Shown here: piece after piece, positions 1-12,660 of the stretch
Layout: every line of letters begins with the position of its first letter
How positions within the stretch are numbered: the first letter of the stretch is position 1
Source of the DNA: Congeria kusceri
Lineage: Eukaryota; Mollusca; Bivalvia; Myida; Dreissenidae
Reading direction: 5' to 3'
DNA: 64,000 nucleotides
Assembly: GCA_027627225.1 (NCBI GenBank)
Contig: CM051033.1
Span: 45,016,816 to 45,080,815 of the forward strand
Made by a program: the position numbers and the translations under genes
The notes under the pieces: model-generated
What the model was told of the DNA's origin: nothing
Seen by the model: only the letters and a program-made list of their open reading frames with translations
Database searches by the model: none

Positions 1-163
1 TGAAGGTGATCCGCATTCCCATTGGAATCCAGGAATGTTTTAAATTCTTATCTACAAATTATGATGTATAACACATTACAACCTGGGTTATGAGCTGACT
101 TGACCGCGGTTTGCGCTCTGCGCTCTGCAAGAGCTTTCTAGTTTGTGCTGCTTTTATACTTCT

Positions 164-302
164 GATGGTACAGAAAGCGCTCGTTGGAGTACCCAGATGG
201 TACAGAAAGCGCTCGTTGGAGTACCCAGATGGTACAGAAAGCGCTCGTTGGAGTACCCAGATGGTACAGAAAGCGCTCGTTGGAGTACCCAGATGGTACA
301 GA
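164..302. repeat. 32 bp tandem repeat, four copies
   Basis: Units start at 164, 196, 228 and 260, with a partial fifth at 292; each begins GATGGTACAGAAAGCGCTCG. Copies are nearly identical, so expansion is recent. The period is not a multiple of three, so the open frames crossing it on both strands are artefacts. The related U2 (9520-9570) and U4 (18905-18950) heads carry only one copy-like segment. Confidence 0.9.
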
Positions 303-2529
303 CGGCATTCAAAGAATGACTTTTTCCCCCGAAAGTACGGTAAGCAAAACAATTTAAATTGTCGTGCTGAACGTGGTCGATATTTGCTTTCGGCAGTCGT
401 AATTTCAATATTTTCTATATTGATGTTGGATTGCTCTATTTATGCATCTAAGTAAAAATGGTGATAGAAATAATGTATCGAAATTGTATTAACATTGCGT
501 GTTCATGTAAATTCAAGCGTGCCAGAAAGGAGATGAACTTTCAAGACATTTAAAATCACGTGTCTATTTGTATTTATCGCAGCGGAGTCGTTTGTCCATA
601 GGTATGGCATAAGGCAAATATAAGTCGTCGAGATTTGAAGAAACACTATTTAGTATAAAAGTCTTCTTGACATGCCATCAGAAATAGTTATTTGATAATG
701 CACATGTTCTTTACTACAATATGTTGTATTTGTTTTATCGCACTTGAAATATGGATTAATCATCTCATTTGATGAAACCTAAGGATATGTAGAATTTAAA
801 TGGTATGTTTCATTATATAATTTTAATCTTATGTAACACATTTAACAATTTTGCCCATAAAATCTCAAGGTCATGAGGTTCTTTAATGGTTCTTCTTTAG
901 TGAACGATAACAACCCGATGAAATTAAAACGAAACCCTACATTGCCTTAACCAGACAAGTCTCCGATGTGGATTAATCATTCCATTTAATGTAAAAAAAA
1001 AAATTCTAGGTGACAGCAAGAGTTATTTACGAACGAGACTCTAACGCGCATGAGATCTGAAATAGTACGAGAAATGTAATAGTGTTGTATATTCGACTCT
1101 TGATTGTTGAATTAGCTAAGTGATATCAACTTTCAAACGCGATACATACGTAACATATCTTCCAGTCCTACTGGAACTAACATTCGACGAGTGTTGAAAA
1201 TTCACCATGAAAAGGAGAAGTAATACTTAATTTAAAAGTCATGCAGTGTTTCTACACCAGACATGTGGGTTGTCACTTTCCGGACATTTTCGAAACACCT
1301 CTAAATGTTATGGTCGCGTGAGACTCATTAGATTTGTGAGCAGATTTTTGGCAAAATAAATACAACGACTTGTGTCTTTGGATCAGATCAAATTGATGTA
1401 TATTATTTATTTATTAGTATATTTAAGATAATCGTTTGGAATGTTTAACATATGCTTCTGCAATATACCGGTACTATAAAATCCGAAATGTTTTGTTACA
1501 AACTGTTGTGTTACTTTGACACTGATGATTAATAGATATCTAAGAATAGTGCAATCTACACCGCAACCTTGTTAGACCTGGCCGTTTTTATAATAATCAT
1601 TGAGATATATAATTTAATGTATTTCCTGACATCGTGAATTCTAACTGCTAATCTGTAAGCCGCTACTGGATGAAATGTGAGAATATAAACATGCTCCCAT
1701 TATGTCCGTGTATCGATCTGTTGAATGACCGTCTTAACCAACACTACATTAAGTATACTAAACACAATTCAATCGTTGTGAAGTCGTTTTGCCGAAAACG
1801 TGAAAGCATCAAGATCGTATCTCAGTAAAAATCAAATATCTCCTCATTCCGTCATCAGGAAATGCCGACTAATACGACGCTCCGACAGGATATAGCTTAC
1901 ATTTGACACAAAGATTCGCGCGTTAATGACGCCGTTCTAGGAGCATGTTCTCCCAAGGCTGCTGATCATCGCCTGTCAATACCGCCATAGTCTAACATGT
2001 TGATGGATTTTCAAACGTACATCCTTCCAGGCGTAAGCAAGATACATTGATGCATTTCTTCATTGATCCGATGACGTCACATATTAGTGCGACACAAGTT
2101 GAGAACCAGCTATACGCCATACATACTTGGCGGAATACGACCATTTTATCTCGTTAAGTATTTACAAAGATAAATAGAGAATTTAATTAGATCACCTTTA
2201 CAAATTTATTGAATACGTTTACATTTCTCTGACAAAACAGGAATTTGCCCAGATGCTATATATTTATATTTCAGTTTACCTCATATTTTCTTCAGTTTCT
2301 TTTCTTTTTGTCCTTCTCTCAGTGTTCCCGTCTTTCTATTAATTAATGTATAGATGGACGTATACAATTTAATTTATTTAGTTCTGATTCATATATTTAT
2401 ATCAATTTTGTCCATGGAAAAAAGGTATCGTATTTTGGTAATTGATTGTCCAGCTATTGCTCAATACATCTATGTCATAATACAAAATTTAGCACGCGTG
2501 TTAACAATAATGCAGATGTAGTTTTATAC

Positions 2530-2810
2530 TGTTAAACGAGGACCTGTTTCGCAAAACTAACACTCGTTTAGCATTCAGGCGTCAGTGTTACTTTATGGTC
2601 GTATATTTAGAAATGTGTATATGCTTAGGTTGGATGTAAAAATGAGAGGTTGTCACAACCTTGTAAAAAAAGAACTTAGAGGTAAACATATTAAGCATGT
2701 TCAAATGGGTAGAATGTGTTTCTCGTATTGCCTGTACGATAGTGCCGTTAACACATTAAGTCTTAGAAATCTAGGCCCAGATCGTAAACGTAAACGAATT
2801 ATTAAATGAT
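2530..2810 (+). other. Short open frame in U1, not recognised as a gene
   Basis: A 74-codon frame at 2585-2809 shares a block around GTATATTT.G.AATGT with U4 (near 21820). In U4 the matching block belongs to a possible zinc-finger remnant. The Cys and His spacing in the U1 frame is not convincing, and there is no support for expression. The frame most likely marks a decayed shared segment of the duplicated unit. Confidence 0.2.
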
Positions 2811-4422
2811 TACAGATGACCATCTTAAATAATTGTTGTCACCGTTAAAGTTTAATGGGTGCTGTAATTGTTAATATCCTTAAATCACTCTTACTTTACC
2901 GAAATGAAATTTGGCAAACATACATTAAAAACACTGACACTTTCCTGTAGCCAAGCATGAATTGTTGCAGAAATATAGGAATTATTTTCGCATAATAAAT
3001 AAAATTAAAAGGCACATACATGCATCACACAAACTATGTATTCAAGGTAGATTTGAGTTTAAACTGTTATAGTACAATGCATATCAACGAAAGGTATGGA
3101 AACAATCTTCGTGCTCAAGGCATTTTAAAATGAATAACAACTGCATGTGTATACATGAACGTATACAGACACAAAACGAAAAGTACTGGGTTGTTTCGGT
3201 GTTACAAACGTTACGTTTATTGCCTAGAATAATAACAATGTCCATTACCTACGACAATGTTAATGCTGTGCTTAATCAATTCAATCCATATAAACGATCT
3301 AAATAAAATCGCATCATTGAGCAAAACGTGTATAATTAAAATGTAAATTCAATACAATATGTAGCTATTTAATTGAAATGAAATATGTATTCTGTCACTC
3401 GTTTATATCCTGGTTTCGCACTTATATAAATATACTTGTTACTATAAGGTTTTTTGATGCATATTATTTGTCGTTCTTTTGTGCCTTCTTTTAATGTATT
3501 TTCAACGATATTGCCATGTAACTTAAAATAAAACAGAGCTGATGTCGGGTTCACAATAACTATAAACGTGGTTCTTTCAGACAAGTTCACCATTTCAGTT
3601 AGCAATAATAACTCAATCTCACCACGCATATTCTCAGTTTACACCGTACTATTTCCTTAGTTATCGGAATAACTTGGAGCAGCACGTGCACCACATGTAG
3701 GTAATGAAAACAATGTACTAGTTTATGTACTTAAAACATGACACAAAAATAACCAACGAAAGTCGCACCAATAGCCCAACAAAAAGTCGTCAAATTTTAT
3801 CAAACTACAAGAGCATGAATGTAGCTTAAATTAGGCAGAAACCAAAACAAGCAAACAAAAAAAGGAAATAAAATAATTGTCATTAAAAGTTCTGCAAAGG
3901 AAGAAGACACAAATGATGCAAAGCTAAACAAAAGAACAATCAAATATAAACTAGAGACATTTACAAAGAACAGCAAATATTTGTATTACTAAAACCTTAA
4001 CAACAATACCAAACAAATTATAACGAAAGTGTTTATGAATAGTTCTTGTCAATATTTCTAACGCGCATGAATCTTTACCTTAGCATACTTGTTAAAAGCA
4101 AGTCAGTGGCGTGTCCAAACGGAGCTATATTAATCAACTGGAGTTATTGAATTGCGTGTGACATTACTGAAGCTTTCAGTTTTCTATTTATGATGTTTAG
4201 CACCCCTATTATATGCAGGGTAAATCTTTCAATGCGGAGGTGTGCGCTGAATATTGCATTTATAATAAATTAAAATATTGAAACAACAGACATTGATTCA
4301 TATTATTATGGTCACGTAACGTACTGTCCGGCTAGAGGCGGAAAAATAGATATTGCATTTAATTATGACAATGTGGTGCAGTTTCAAGTAAAATGGCCGA
4401 ATGATTCTGTAAAGGGGAACAC

Positions 4423-4424
<2 letters not shown>

Positions 4425-4467
<43 letters not shown>
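4425..4467. repeat. (TA)n microsatellite
   Basis: About 42 bp of uninterrupted alternating TA, immediately before the conserved U-block that starts near 4467. Confidence 0.95.
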
Positions 4468-4468
<1 letters not shown>

Positions 4469-5099
4469 CAATGGTAGTTACAGACCACATAACGATTACA
4501 TCAATAATGTTCCAGTCCTCAACTTTTCAACAAGTTCGAAGACCCTGCACGAAAAATCTGTCTAAGGTGAAGGTGCTCGGAGGTGATGACATAATTATTT
4601 GTGCTCGTATATACTGTAGAAAGAATAATTGCAATGTAATTAAAGAATCTTCTTGTAAATGCGTCGAATATTAGCATTGATTCGCAATTATTCGAACCAT
4701 CTCACAGTAGGACCAAAGATTATGGATTAAAATGTCATTCGGTAACACTTATTACCGCATAAACGTCTTCCGAAACGCACATATGTTATATTTACACTAG
4801 CCGGGACTCACTAGGTTATACTAGGAAACAACATTCTATACATTGTATAAAGATTTATAGTTGTATTGTTAACTTATGTTGTTGTTGGCAATGAAACGGT
4901 GTACGTCCGTTCTAATTAAGTTTTATGTTTATGTTAAACTTACCGGAAATGAAGACAACAAACGCTACATTGTTTACTTCAGCAGCATATGTTTTACTAT
5001 ATTATTTGTCGTGTAAATCAATGATGTATACACTAAGAGAAAATACTCTGGGGGATCCGTTATAAGAACATTGCACTGTATCCTTATTTTTAACAACAT

Positions 5100-5990
5100 T
5101 TTAATTGCAACTTACTCGCAGTATGGTCAAATGGTATACTACTCAACCAGGTCAAATATAATAACCACAGCAATCTGATCGTCATACAATCTTTCACTAG
5201 AAGATTTGAAAAGAGCACATCGTCTAGACCTTCCTAAACATAGAACAGCAGTGTATGCATTGCTATTTTATCGCCCCCTGGTCGTTAAAACAAAATGAAC
5301 TGCATTGTGTACAGTGTTAATTTATTATCAGTTAAACCTAAGTACACATTGTTATGTAAACATCCCTACTTTTTCATCATCTAGGAGTTAGTCTGAACTG
5401 CACTGCACACATGTGTAATTATATATTTTCTGTCACCTTTAACTTCATGGTACACATGACTACCTAAAAACAACTAAACGTTAGTACACCTTGAACTGCA
5501 TTGTTCATATTGCCACTTAATCGTCACCTAAACGGTTGTACACTTAACACTGCACTGTACACATCGGTACTTAAAATTACCTAAACGTTAGCACTCTTTG
5601 GACTGCATTGTACATATCGCTATTTAAAATGACATTTCTATTCAAAAACATCATTATAAAGAAAAAAAATAGCAATAACTAGATATGCAAGACTTACGCA
5701 AGTGAAGAACGTAAATGGTATAATTCACAACGTTATTTTGCCATCGTTTATACTATAATTGTGCCACACTGCTTCCATCAGATGCTCATAATTTAAGCCT
5801 CATTGCATAAATGACTTTATTAATAAGGCACTATTTCCACTGAATATCTTTCTCTGACGTGGTTAATATACATGAACGAGCATTTGTAGAACGAAAATAG
5901 TTTGCTCGTGAGTATTTGTAATTGTCTGTTTTTCTTTGAAACGCGTTGAAGTGTTTGAAATTCGACGACCAAATATGTACCCAGTTTTGC
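5100..5990. other. AT-rich stretch with no recognised gene
   Basis: No credible coding frame is seen. A motif with CTGCA, TTGTACA and CATCGCTA-like pieces recurs loosely at about 60-90 bp spacing from 5290 to 5620, for example AACTGCATTG followed by TACA. This suggests a very degenerate tandem array. Confidence 0.35.
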
Positions 5991-6393
5991 GTTTCACAGC
6001 CGTTTGTTTTTGTTAATAAAACCTATATAGTTTTACAGTTTATTGAGTAATACAGTGGGCAATATGCCCATGAGTATACAAATGAAGGTATAATAATATG
6101 CATAAAAACAAAGTCAAAGGTCACCAATAACATCCATACTGAATGTCAATGTTTACATATATAAACATTTATCAAACAAATATCGAAATTATTCAGCAAT
6201 AGATAATAAGCGAGAGGTGGTATATATATTGTATAATCAACATCATACATTAGTCATATTACGTATAGAAAGAATTTCTAATTTGCAAAGCTTTATAAAT
6301 AAACATTGCCAATTTTGTATTAACACTTACTATTTTGAGAGGTAAGTAATTTTATAAATTTGATCATATTTGGTCTAAGATAATAAAATGGGC

Positions 6394-7113
6394 TTATGTA
6401 AATCTTTCTAACATCACGATATAATGTACTTTCAAGGATAAAATGGTATTCATCTTCAAGAACATTGCATAAGTAACATTTTCTTTCTTCATAAGGTATA
6501 GCTGTTGGTTTATGCCATCTACCAGTTTCAAGTATTTTAGTCTATGTGCAGATACTCTTAATCTGGAGAGGGCCATTCTATACTTGGAAATATTTACATC
6601 ATTTAAATAGGGTTGAAATTTAAAATCAGATATCAATATGTACGTTTTAGCTCTGCTTGATTCACGTAATTCAGAGTTCCATCTTTGTAAAAATATATCT
6701 GTTACTCTGACTTTAAACATACTTAAAAAGACATCTACATCCCCAACACCTTGATTTAACCACACATCATTAAAACCACAATTTCCTAATAAATTTTTAA
6801 CCATATATACCCATGATTTTCTATTGGAATAAATATCAAATTCTCTGTACATGGTATAATAAACAATTTTAACATATTTAATAGATTGCATGTGTACTAT
6901 TTTCAGCCTATATTTAATTACATTAAGTGCATGTCTAACCGATAAAGGTGTTCTTCCCAATTCACCATATATAAAGTTATTCTGTGTTTGTCTTCGGACT
7001 CCTAGTAATTCTTTACAAAAATTTAAATGTATTCGCTCTATTTGGATACTGTTATAAAGCCCCCATATCTCTGAACCATAGGTTAAAACAGGATGAATTA
7101 GTTTATCGAACAT
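6394..7113 (-). pseudogene. C-terminal fragment of LINE ORF2
   Basis: A 239-residue open segment follows the RT core of the decayed LINE. The segment YGSEIWG, then RIHLNFCKELLGVRR, then YGELGRTPLSVRH is a recurrent block downstream of the RT domain in many mollusc and cnidarian non-LTR elements. It is part of a broken ORF: upstream sequence to 7440 has several stops in the matching frame. No host role is suggested. Confidence 0.8.
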
Positions 7114-7528
7114 TTCAAACCTGTGGTGTATTATATTGTAATATTATTAAATCTTGACAAACATTGTCTTAATTTAAAGATAGCTTTCAAAGATTGACCA
7201 GACAAACTGTCAAAAGTTTTTGAAAATGAACCTCCAGGAGAGAAAACAAAACCCAATTAAGTAAATTGATCAACAATCTCTAAATGATTATCATCATAGA
7301 AAAACTGTAAATTTCTCCGCAGTCTTCCTTTTTTAAAAACATGATTTTAGTCTTTTGTGAGTTTACCATTAGTTTCCATCTATCGCAATATTGTTTTAAT
7401 AACTTAACCCTTCTTGCAAACCAGTCTCAGTCTCTGAAAACAACACAATAGCATCTGCATACAACAAAATAAGTAACTTAAAAACGTCTAAAGTTATTCC
7501 TTCATAATTATTAGTCAGCAAAAATTCC

Positions 7529-7741
7529 TCAATTCTCATTCAAATACATCGAAAATAAAAAAGGCGACAATGATTCACCCTGGCGTACCCCTAACATACA
7601 TGTAAAGCTATCACTAACCTCGTTATCATATTTAACACTTGACTTAACAATTCTATACATTGAGCGGATGATGTTTAGCATTTTTCCCCTAACACCAAGC
7701 TTAATAAGTTTATACCATATATGGTGAATGTATATTTTCAC
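7529..7741 (-). pseudogene. Reverse-transcriptase domain fragment of the LINE
   Basis: Seventy codons hold RT palm motifs (GVRQGESLSP, with FLFSMYLNE following). The frame is lost directly after MYLNE; the expected continuation resumes one frame over as EEFLLTNNYEG and runs into LLILLYADAIVLF at about 7430-7475. The second catalytic Asp of YADD is Ala, so reverse transcription would fail even if the frame were restored. Confidence 0.8.
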
Positions 7742-8397
7742 TATTCTTATATCAAGCTATATATATTTTGGTCACATTGCCAGTCATTTACGAAAGATCG
7801 ACGGAAGGACAAATAGAATGTTGATATACCCGATAAACCATTTTACCAACAAATGGAGAAAATTAAAAAAAGACATCCTTATAAATTCTGTCCACCAGAC
7901 TTTCTATAAGAACGCAGTATAGTCAATGAGCACACAGGTCTGCAGAACTTTTGAGTGGAAATGTTATATGGATATGTCTGAGTCTTGACTTTGTTTAAAC
8001 TTTGGAAACTATTGTGGAGTTGTTGAAATGGATACTTCAGTATCAAAGAACTCTCCCCTGCATGTGTTTGCTATCGCATAGTGTAGTTCCGGATCTTTAC
8101 TGACTTAGTATTTACTTATTTATTTATTTAATACGCGTAAATATGTTTAATTGTACTAGGCTTTGTAAAGCGTCTAAAGAGCTATAATTAACCAGGGGCC
8201 TAACATAGCTCCGCCTTCCTGTTTGTCCAATGTTGTTTATCCAAGGGTTTGAAGTAAATTGATTGGATTATGCAACCATGTGCTATTATTTTCCACTGAA
8301 ATATAAACCCATAATGGTCAACTCAGTTTAGTATGAACCGAAATTATGGGCTTATTAATCAAACCAGAAAAACAAATCAACGAATATCATGAATGTC

Positions 8398-9125
8398 GCG
8401 TTTTACACTTCATATTTTGGAAATTCTACCTTACTTTTGAAGACATTTTATTGAGCTAATTTAGAATATGTTTAACGTTAAACTATTATAATATTCTTTA
8501 TATTGTGTGTTTTTCAAACATATTGCTCGCTGGCTTTGATTAAAAATTAAGGCTAACGCCACATGTAATGAATATTATAAAACCTGTGTATTAAAAGGTT
8601 AATGTATACAAATATTGTTTAGGTCTTTAAGTCTGTAGGTTTCATCTACCAAGGTGTGGTTTGTCTTGGCACTGGTTTGTCCGCTTGTCTCTGTGTTGTT
8701 TAGTAAGCAGAGGGAGTGGCGGCATATGTCTAGTGGTAGGACGCTGGCTGTGGGATCGTGAGCGTTTTACACTTCATATTTTGGAAATTCTACCTTACTT
8801 TTGAAGACATTTTATTGAGCTAATTTAGAATATGTTTAACGTTAAACTATTATAATATTCTTTATATTGTGTGTTTTTCAAACATATTGCTCGCTGGCTT
8901 TGATTAAAAATTAATGCTAACGCCACATGTAATGAATATTATAAAACCTGTGTATTAAAAGGTTAATGTATACAAATATTGTTTAGGTCTTTAAGTCTGT
9001 AGGTTTCATCTACCAAGGTGTGGTTTGTCTTGGCACTGGTTTGTCCGCTTGTCTCTGTGTTGTTTAGTAAGCAGAGGGAGTGGCGGCATATGTCTAGTGG
9101 TAGGACGCTGGCTGTGGGATCGTGA
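8398..9125. repeat. 364 bp direct tandem duplication
   Basis: 8398-8761 and 8762-9125 are almost identical; one clear difference is TTAAGGC versus TTAATGC. The first copy stops in the middle of a tRNA-like SINE head, and only the second continues into the complete SINE. The duplicated sequence also matches the U3 tail near 18200-18340, so it belongs to the U-family. High identity implies a recent event. Confidence 0.95.
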
Positions 9126-9250
9126 GGTCCCAGGTTCGAATCCCGCCCACATCACTGGAATTTTCTGCGCAAAAATTTATCCTACATTTGCTCCTCTCAC
9201 ACCAGGTGTTTAAATTGGTACCTTGGGGTAAATAAGCCTGTAAACCTATC
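9070..9250 (+). mobile_element. tRNA-derived SINE
   Basis: A tRNA-like head has an A-box-like TCTAGTGGTAGG near 9093-9104 and a canonical B box GGTTCGAATCC at 9133-9143. A non-tRNA body follows (CACCAGGTGT, TTGGTACCTTGGGG), as in invertebrate SINEs with conserved central domains. It is not a functional tRNA: no acceptor stem closes and a body follows the head. Confidence 0.75.
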
Positions 9251-9469
9251 CTTTACCATTTTTAAGGAACTTTACACAAAAACAGATTTGTATGTAACGT
9301 TATTGGAAAGGTTGGAAATGGACAGACGAACACATGATTTAATTTTGGTTTTGCCTTTACCGAATGAATCAAGGATCTTATTAGGATTCTATATTGTTGG
9401 GAAATATGGTTAATTGCAGCATTATGGTATATGACTCTTTGGTTGTCGGGGAATGAATTGCACCGTCGG

Positions 9470-12340
9470 AAGTCAGCGCGCTCCGAGTGTACTCCGGTGT
9501 ATACTGTTTATACTAGTACTTGTCCAGACAGCAAGGCGCCCGTTGGAGTGACAAAGCTAGATGATACAGAATTTCATGCCATGTAATTTTTATCCACATA
9601 AACACTTTAAATCGTCATGCTAAATGCACATGCGGTCGATTCGTGCTCTCGCAAGTTGTAATTTTAATATTTGCTACATATAGAACTATTTGCTTTGCTT
9701 ATAAATGGATGCGACTGAAAGAGGTGATAAAAATAGAGTATCAGAATCGTATTACCATTGGGTTTTCAAGTGAATTCAAACGTTGCTGATTAAATATAAA
9801 CTTTCAATAAAAAAGCAACCACTCGACTATGTGCTCGTCACATCTATTCCGTTTTTATCATATTTATCTCGGACGGAATAAACAATTCAGCTTTTATATG
9901 AACCCGTTAAAAATTACATGTACAATACATAAGGTGTATTAGATTACAATACACTGCTGAATACATCATGACAATTAAGTATATTAAAACACAAACCACT
10001 CATTGTATTGTGAAGACGTACTGGGACATGTGTAAAACACACTGACATTCATAGAGAATACACAGCTCTCATTAACAATCATATATTCCCACACCCCGTC
10101 ATCAGGAAGTGCCGACCGAAACGACACTCCGGCAGGATATTGCTTACATTGACACAAAGAGCCGCGCTTTATTGATACCACACTAGGAGCATGTTCCCCA
10201 AGACGGCTGATCATCGCCTTTCTATTCTGCCATAATCTAAAAGGTTGATGGATCTGAAAAACGTTCATCCTTTAAAGAGGAGGGAAGTGACATTGTCATA
10301 TTTCTTCATTAATCCGATGACGTCACATAAAGCTGCACGACATCGGTTGAGTACCTTCGTAAGCCTTGCATACTTGTTTGAAGAGGAACTTTCTGCTCCA
10401 GTCAGAATTCGGCCATTTAATCTCATTAATTGTTTACCAAGATAAACGAATATACTTGTATCAAATCATTGGCTTTGTTCTTTCTTGGTTTAGTTCCTGC
10501 TTCGTCAGTCTGTCTGATTTCCCGACTTCCTTTACCTAGTACCATGCGTTAAAAGATATCGGGTATTCGAGGACATAATTGTGTAAGAGTCTCAGAAATC
10601 AAAGCAAAGCTAGTCAAATCTCATTCAAGCGGACGTTACCAATTTATTAAATGATTACAACTGCCCATTTTAAACGTTTGTTTTCTAATCGTCTGTCAAA
10701 CAGGTGTTTTCATTTCAAGGGCCGTGTAACATTACTCATAATCCATTGTCAGACATTTCATGCAGACCAGTATGATTTCTTACAGTAATAGGATTCCATT
10801 TCCACAAAATAAATATATTCAAAAGATACATATCACAAACATTAGACACAACATTGGTTATAGGAAGCTTTCAGTTGAACCTGTTCCGAAACAATGTATA
10901 ACGTAAGATATGTTAACGATTTGGGTTTATATTGCGTTTTTAAACGAATAGCAACTGCATATATAAATATCCATAATTATATAGACCAAGCGTTGTTTGT
11001 GTGTTTGCATTTAATATATTGATTCATATAAAATAAAATAATGATAAAAAAAATATCGGACTATTCAAGTCAGCGCCGATTTTAAATACATTTCAAGAAT
11101 GACTATTATTATTCTTAGTAAATATACATTGATGCAGTTGATTCAGTGATCCAGAAATTACTGCTAGTTGCGTTAGTAAAATACTTAAAAAATAATGATG
11201 AGAAAAAGCATTATATTATAATAAGAATAGAACATGAATAACTGGTTTTTTAGTTTTGTACATATCATCACTATAAACACTTAAACAGTCATCCGAACAA
11301 CCGTGGACAAACAGCATACACACAAAGACAACAGATTAACATCTTGTTATATCAATACGTACAATTCTTCAAAATATATTTAGGAAAATATAGGCGACGG
11401 CGATACATAAAGAATGGAATAATGCTTATTATCAAACACGTACTGCATTAATCTTATAATATAAATATCTATATATAGTTAAGTATAACAATAAAGGACG
11501 TGTGCCACAAATAAATGTGTTCCCAATTTAAAGTACATGGGCCGCATTCGTTATGTAATAGTTTAAAGCTGGCCAATAGCTTATGTTAAATTCATATACT
11601 AAAATTACTATTAAGCTGTTGTTTTAGCAGCGTGGCTTATAAGTAAACTAACATGATAAAAAAATGACAAATATGTGCAGTTTCAAGTAACAATGAATGA
11701 ATAATACTGTTGCTTGCAATGAAATATGTTGAAAGGCCCCAAACAATGGTAGTTTTAGTCGACATAAGCACTACATCATTTTTCGCTTCCTCCACTTTTC
11801 AATAACGCCAACATTATACAACTCATCTAACCCTCTACGACTACATCAGTCGTCTAAAGCGAAGGTGCTTAAAGGTTAAGAAATAACTATTTGTGCGCGT
11901 ATGTTCTATGGAAAGAACAATGACACCGATGAGAAGTGTCTTCTGGTAAATGAGATCGATATATGTATTGATTCGCAATTATGTGCACAATCAGTATGCC
12001 TACCAAAAATCTAAAAAGGTAACATTTATAACAGCTTCAACAATAAACTCGTCTCCAAACAGACACATATGTTTTGTTTGCATCAGATGGAAGCCAGGTG
12101 CTATCAAGGTTCGTACATTCTCTACATTGTGACGGGAGACATACTTTAGAGCTGTCATTGGCATAACGAACATAGAGTTCGCCATTCAAGCGTGAACGTC
12201 CGTTCTAGTTCGTATAAACATGTTTAATGTTGATGCCTCTCAATAAATTGACAGGAAAAAAGATTTTGAAAATCTGTATTGTTTACTTCAGCATCTTATA
12301 CTGTTTATCATGTCTGATATTACTATGCGACCGCTTCTGA
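9470..12340 (+). repeat. Unit U2 of the four-copy tandem duplication
   Basis: U2 matches U1 and U4 in order: head 9470-9780, a block with CATGTTCCCCAAGACGGCTGATC near 10190, GATGACGTCAC at 10317, GATTTCTTACAGTAATAGGATT near 10775, CGAAGGTGCTTAAAGGTTAAG near 11860, and AACGTCCGTTCTAGTTC near 12196. It is shorter than U1 because it lacks the LINE and the 8.4 kb segment. No gene is recognised in it. Confidence 0.6.
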
Positions 12341-12365
12341 TAAATAAATGGAGTTGATGCAGAAT

Positions 12366-12368
12366 TAC

Positions 12369-12434
<66 letters not shown>
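12366..12434. repeat. (ATT)n microsatellite at the U2/U3 junction
   Basis: About 70 bp of ATT repeats with one AATT interruption. It separates the end of U2 from the start of the U3 fragment at 12435. Confidence 0.95.
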
Positions 12435-12435
<1 letters not shown>

Positions 12436-12660
12436 ACATGTAAAACATGCTTGGATCAAGAGAGGACATACACTTCTCATTAACAATAATATATCGCCTA
12501 ACCCCTTTATCAGAATATGCCGACCCCTAATGACGCTCCGAAAGGATATATTTAATTATTGTAGCTCGAGTCGGAATCTGACAGTTTAATCGTGATAAGT
12601 ATTTACGTAGATAAATGGAGAGTCTTGTATTTAATTATTCTTACCAGGAAAATATGAATC
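12435..12660 (+). repeat. 5' fragment of unit U3
   Basis: GAGAGGACATACA, CTCATTAACAATAATATAT and TGACGCTCCGAAAGGATATA match U2 at 10055-10140 and U4 at 21015-21110. The copy jumps to GATAAGTATTTACGTAGATAAATGGAG, which matches U1 near 2155-2180. The rest of U3 resumes near 15480. Confidence 0.6.

Larger units (their letters stand above)
6020..7990 (-). mobile_element. Decayed non-LTR retrotransposon (LINE), 5'-truncated
   Basis: The minus strand encodes reverse-transcriptase pieces in several frames. A CVLIDY-type motif lies near 7900-7925. The frame 7529-7741 contains WYKLIKLGVRGKM and GVRQGESLSPFLF, the RT motif normally RQGDPLSPLLF. The catalytic YADD box is at 7450-7461 but reads YADA. 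The frame 6394-7113 is the typical C-terminal region (PVLTYGSEIWG, then GELGRTPLSV). A polyadenylation-type AATAAA (minus) lies at 6039-6044 near the 3' end. Frameshifts near 7533 and 7115-7440, in-frame stops and the changed YADD show it is dead. About 150 bp separates the DY.AF motif from the WYKL motif and looks like an insertion. I do not assign a LINE clade. Confidence 0.85.
1..9120 (+). repeat. Unit U1 of a four-copy ancient tandem duplication
   Basis: Blocks of this stretch recur in the same order and orientation near 9.5-12.3 kb, 12.4-18.4 kb and 18.7-23.6 kb. Landmarks in U1 are 360-520, 1860-2130, 2530-2680, 4190-4290, 4470-4780, 4890-5060 and 8410-8590. Matching blocks elsewhere include 9590-9780, 10100-10370, 11740-12120, 16200-16320, 17270-17560, 18200-18340, 19000-19140, 21060-21340 and 22720-22850. 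Divergence is substantial. No continuous reading frame is shared, so the unit is probably non-coding. The LINE at 6.0-8.0 kb, a TA run and the 8.4-9.1 kb duplication lie inside U1 and are later events. Boundaries are approximate. Confidence 0.6.

Noticed and set aside
111..455. 114-codon frame at the window start
   Set aside because: It depends on the 32 bp array and has no conserved counterpart in U2 or U4.
9084..9150. tRNA gene
   Set aside because: A and B boxes are present, but the cloverleaf does not close and a SINE body follows directly.
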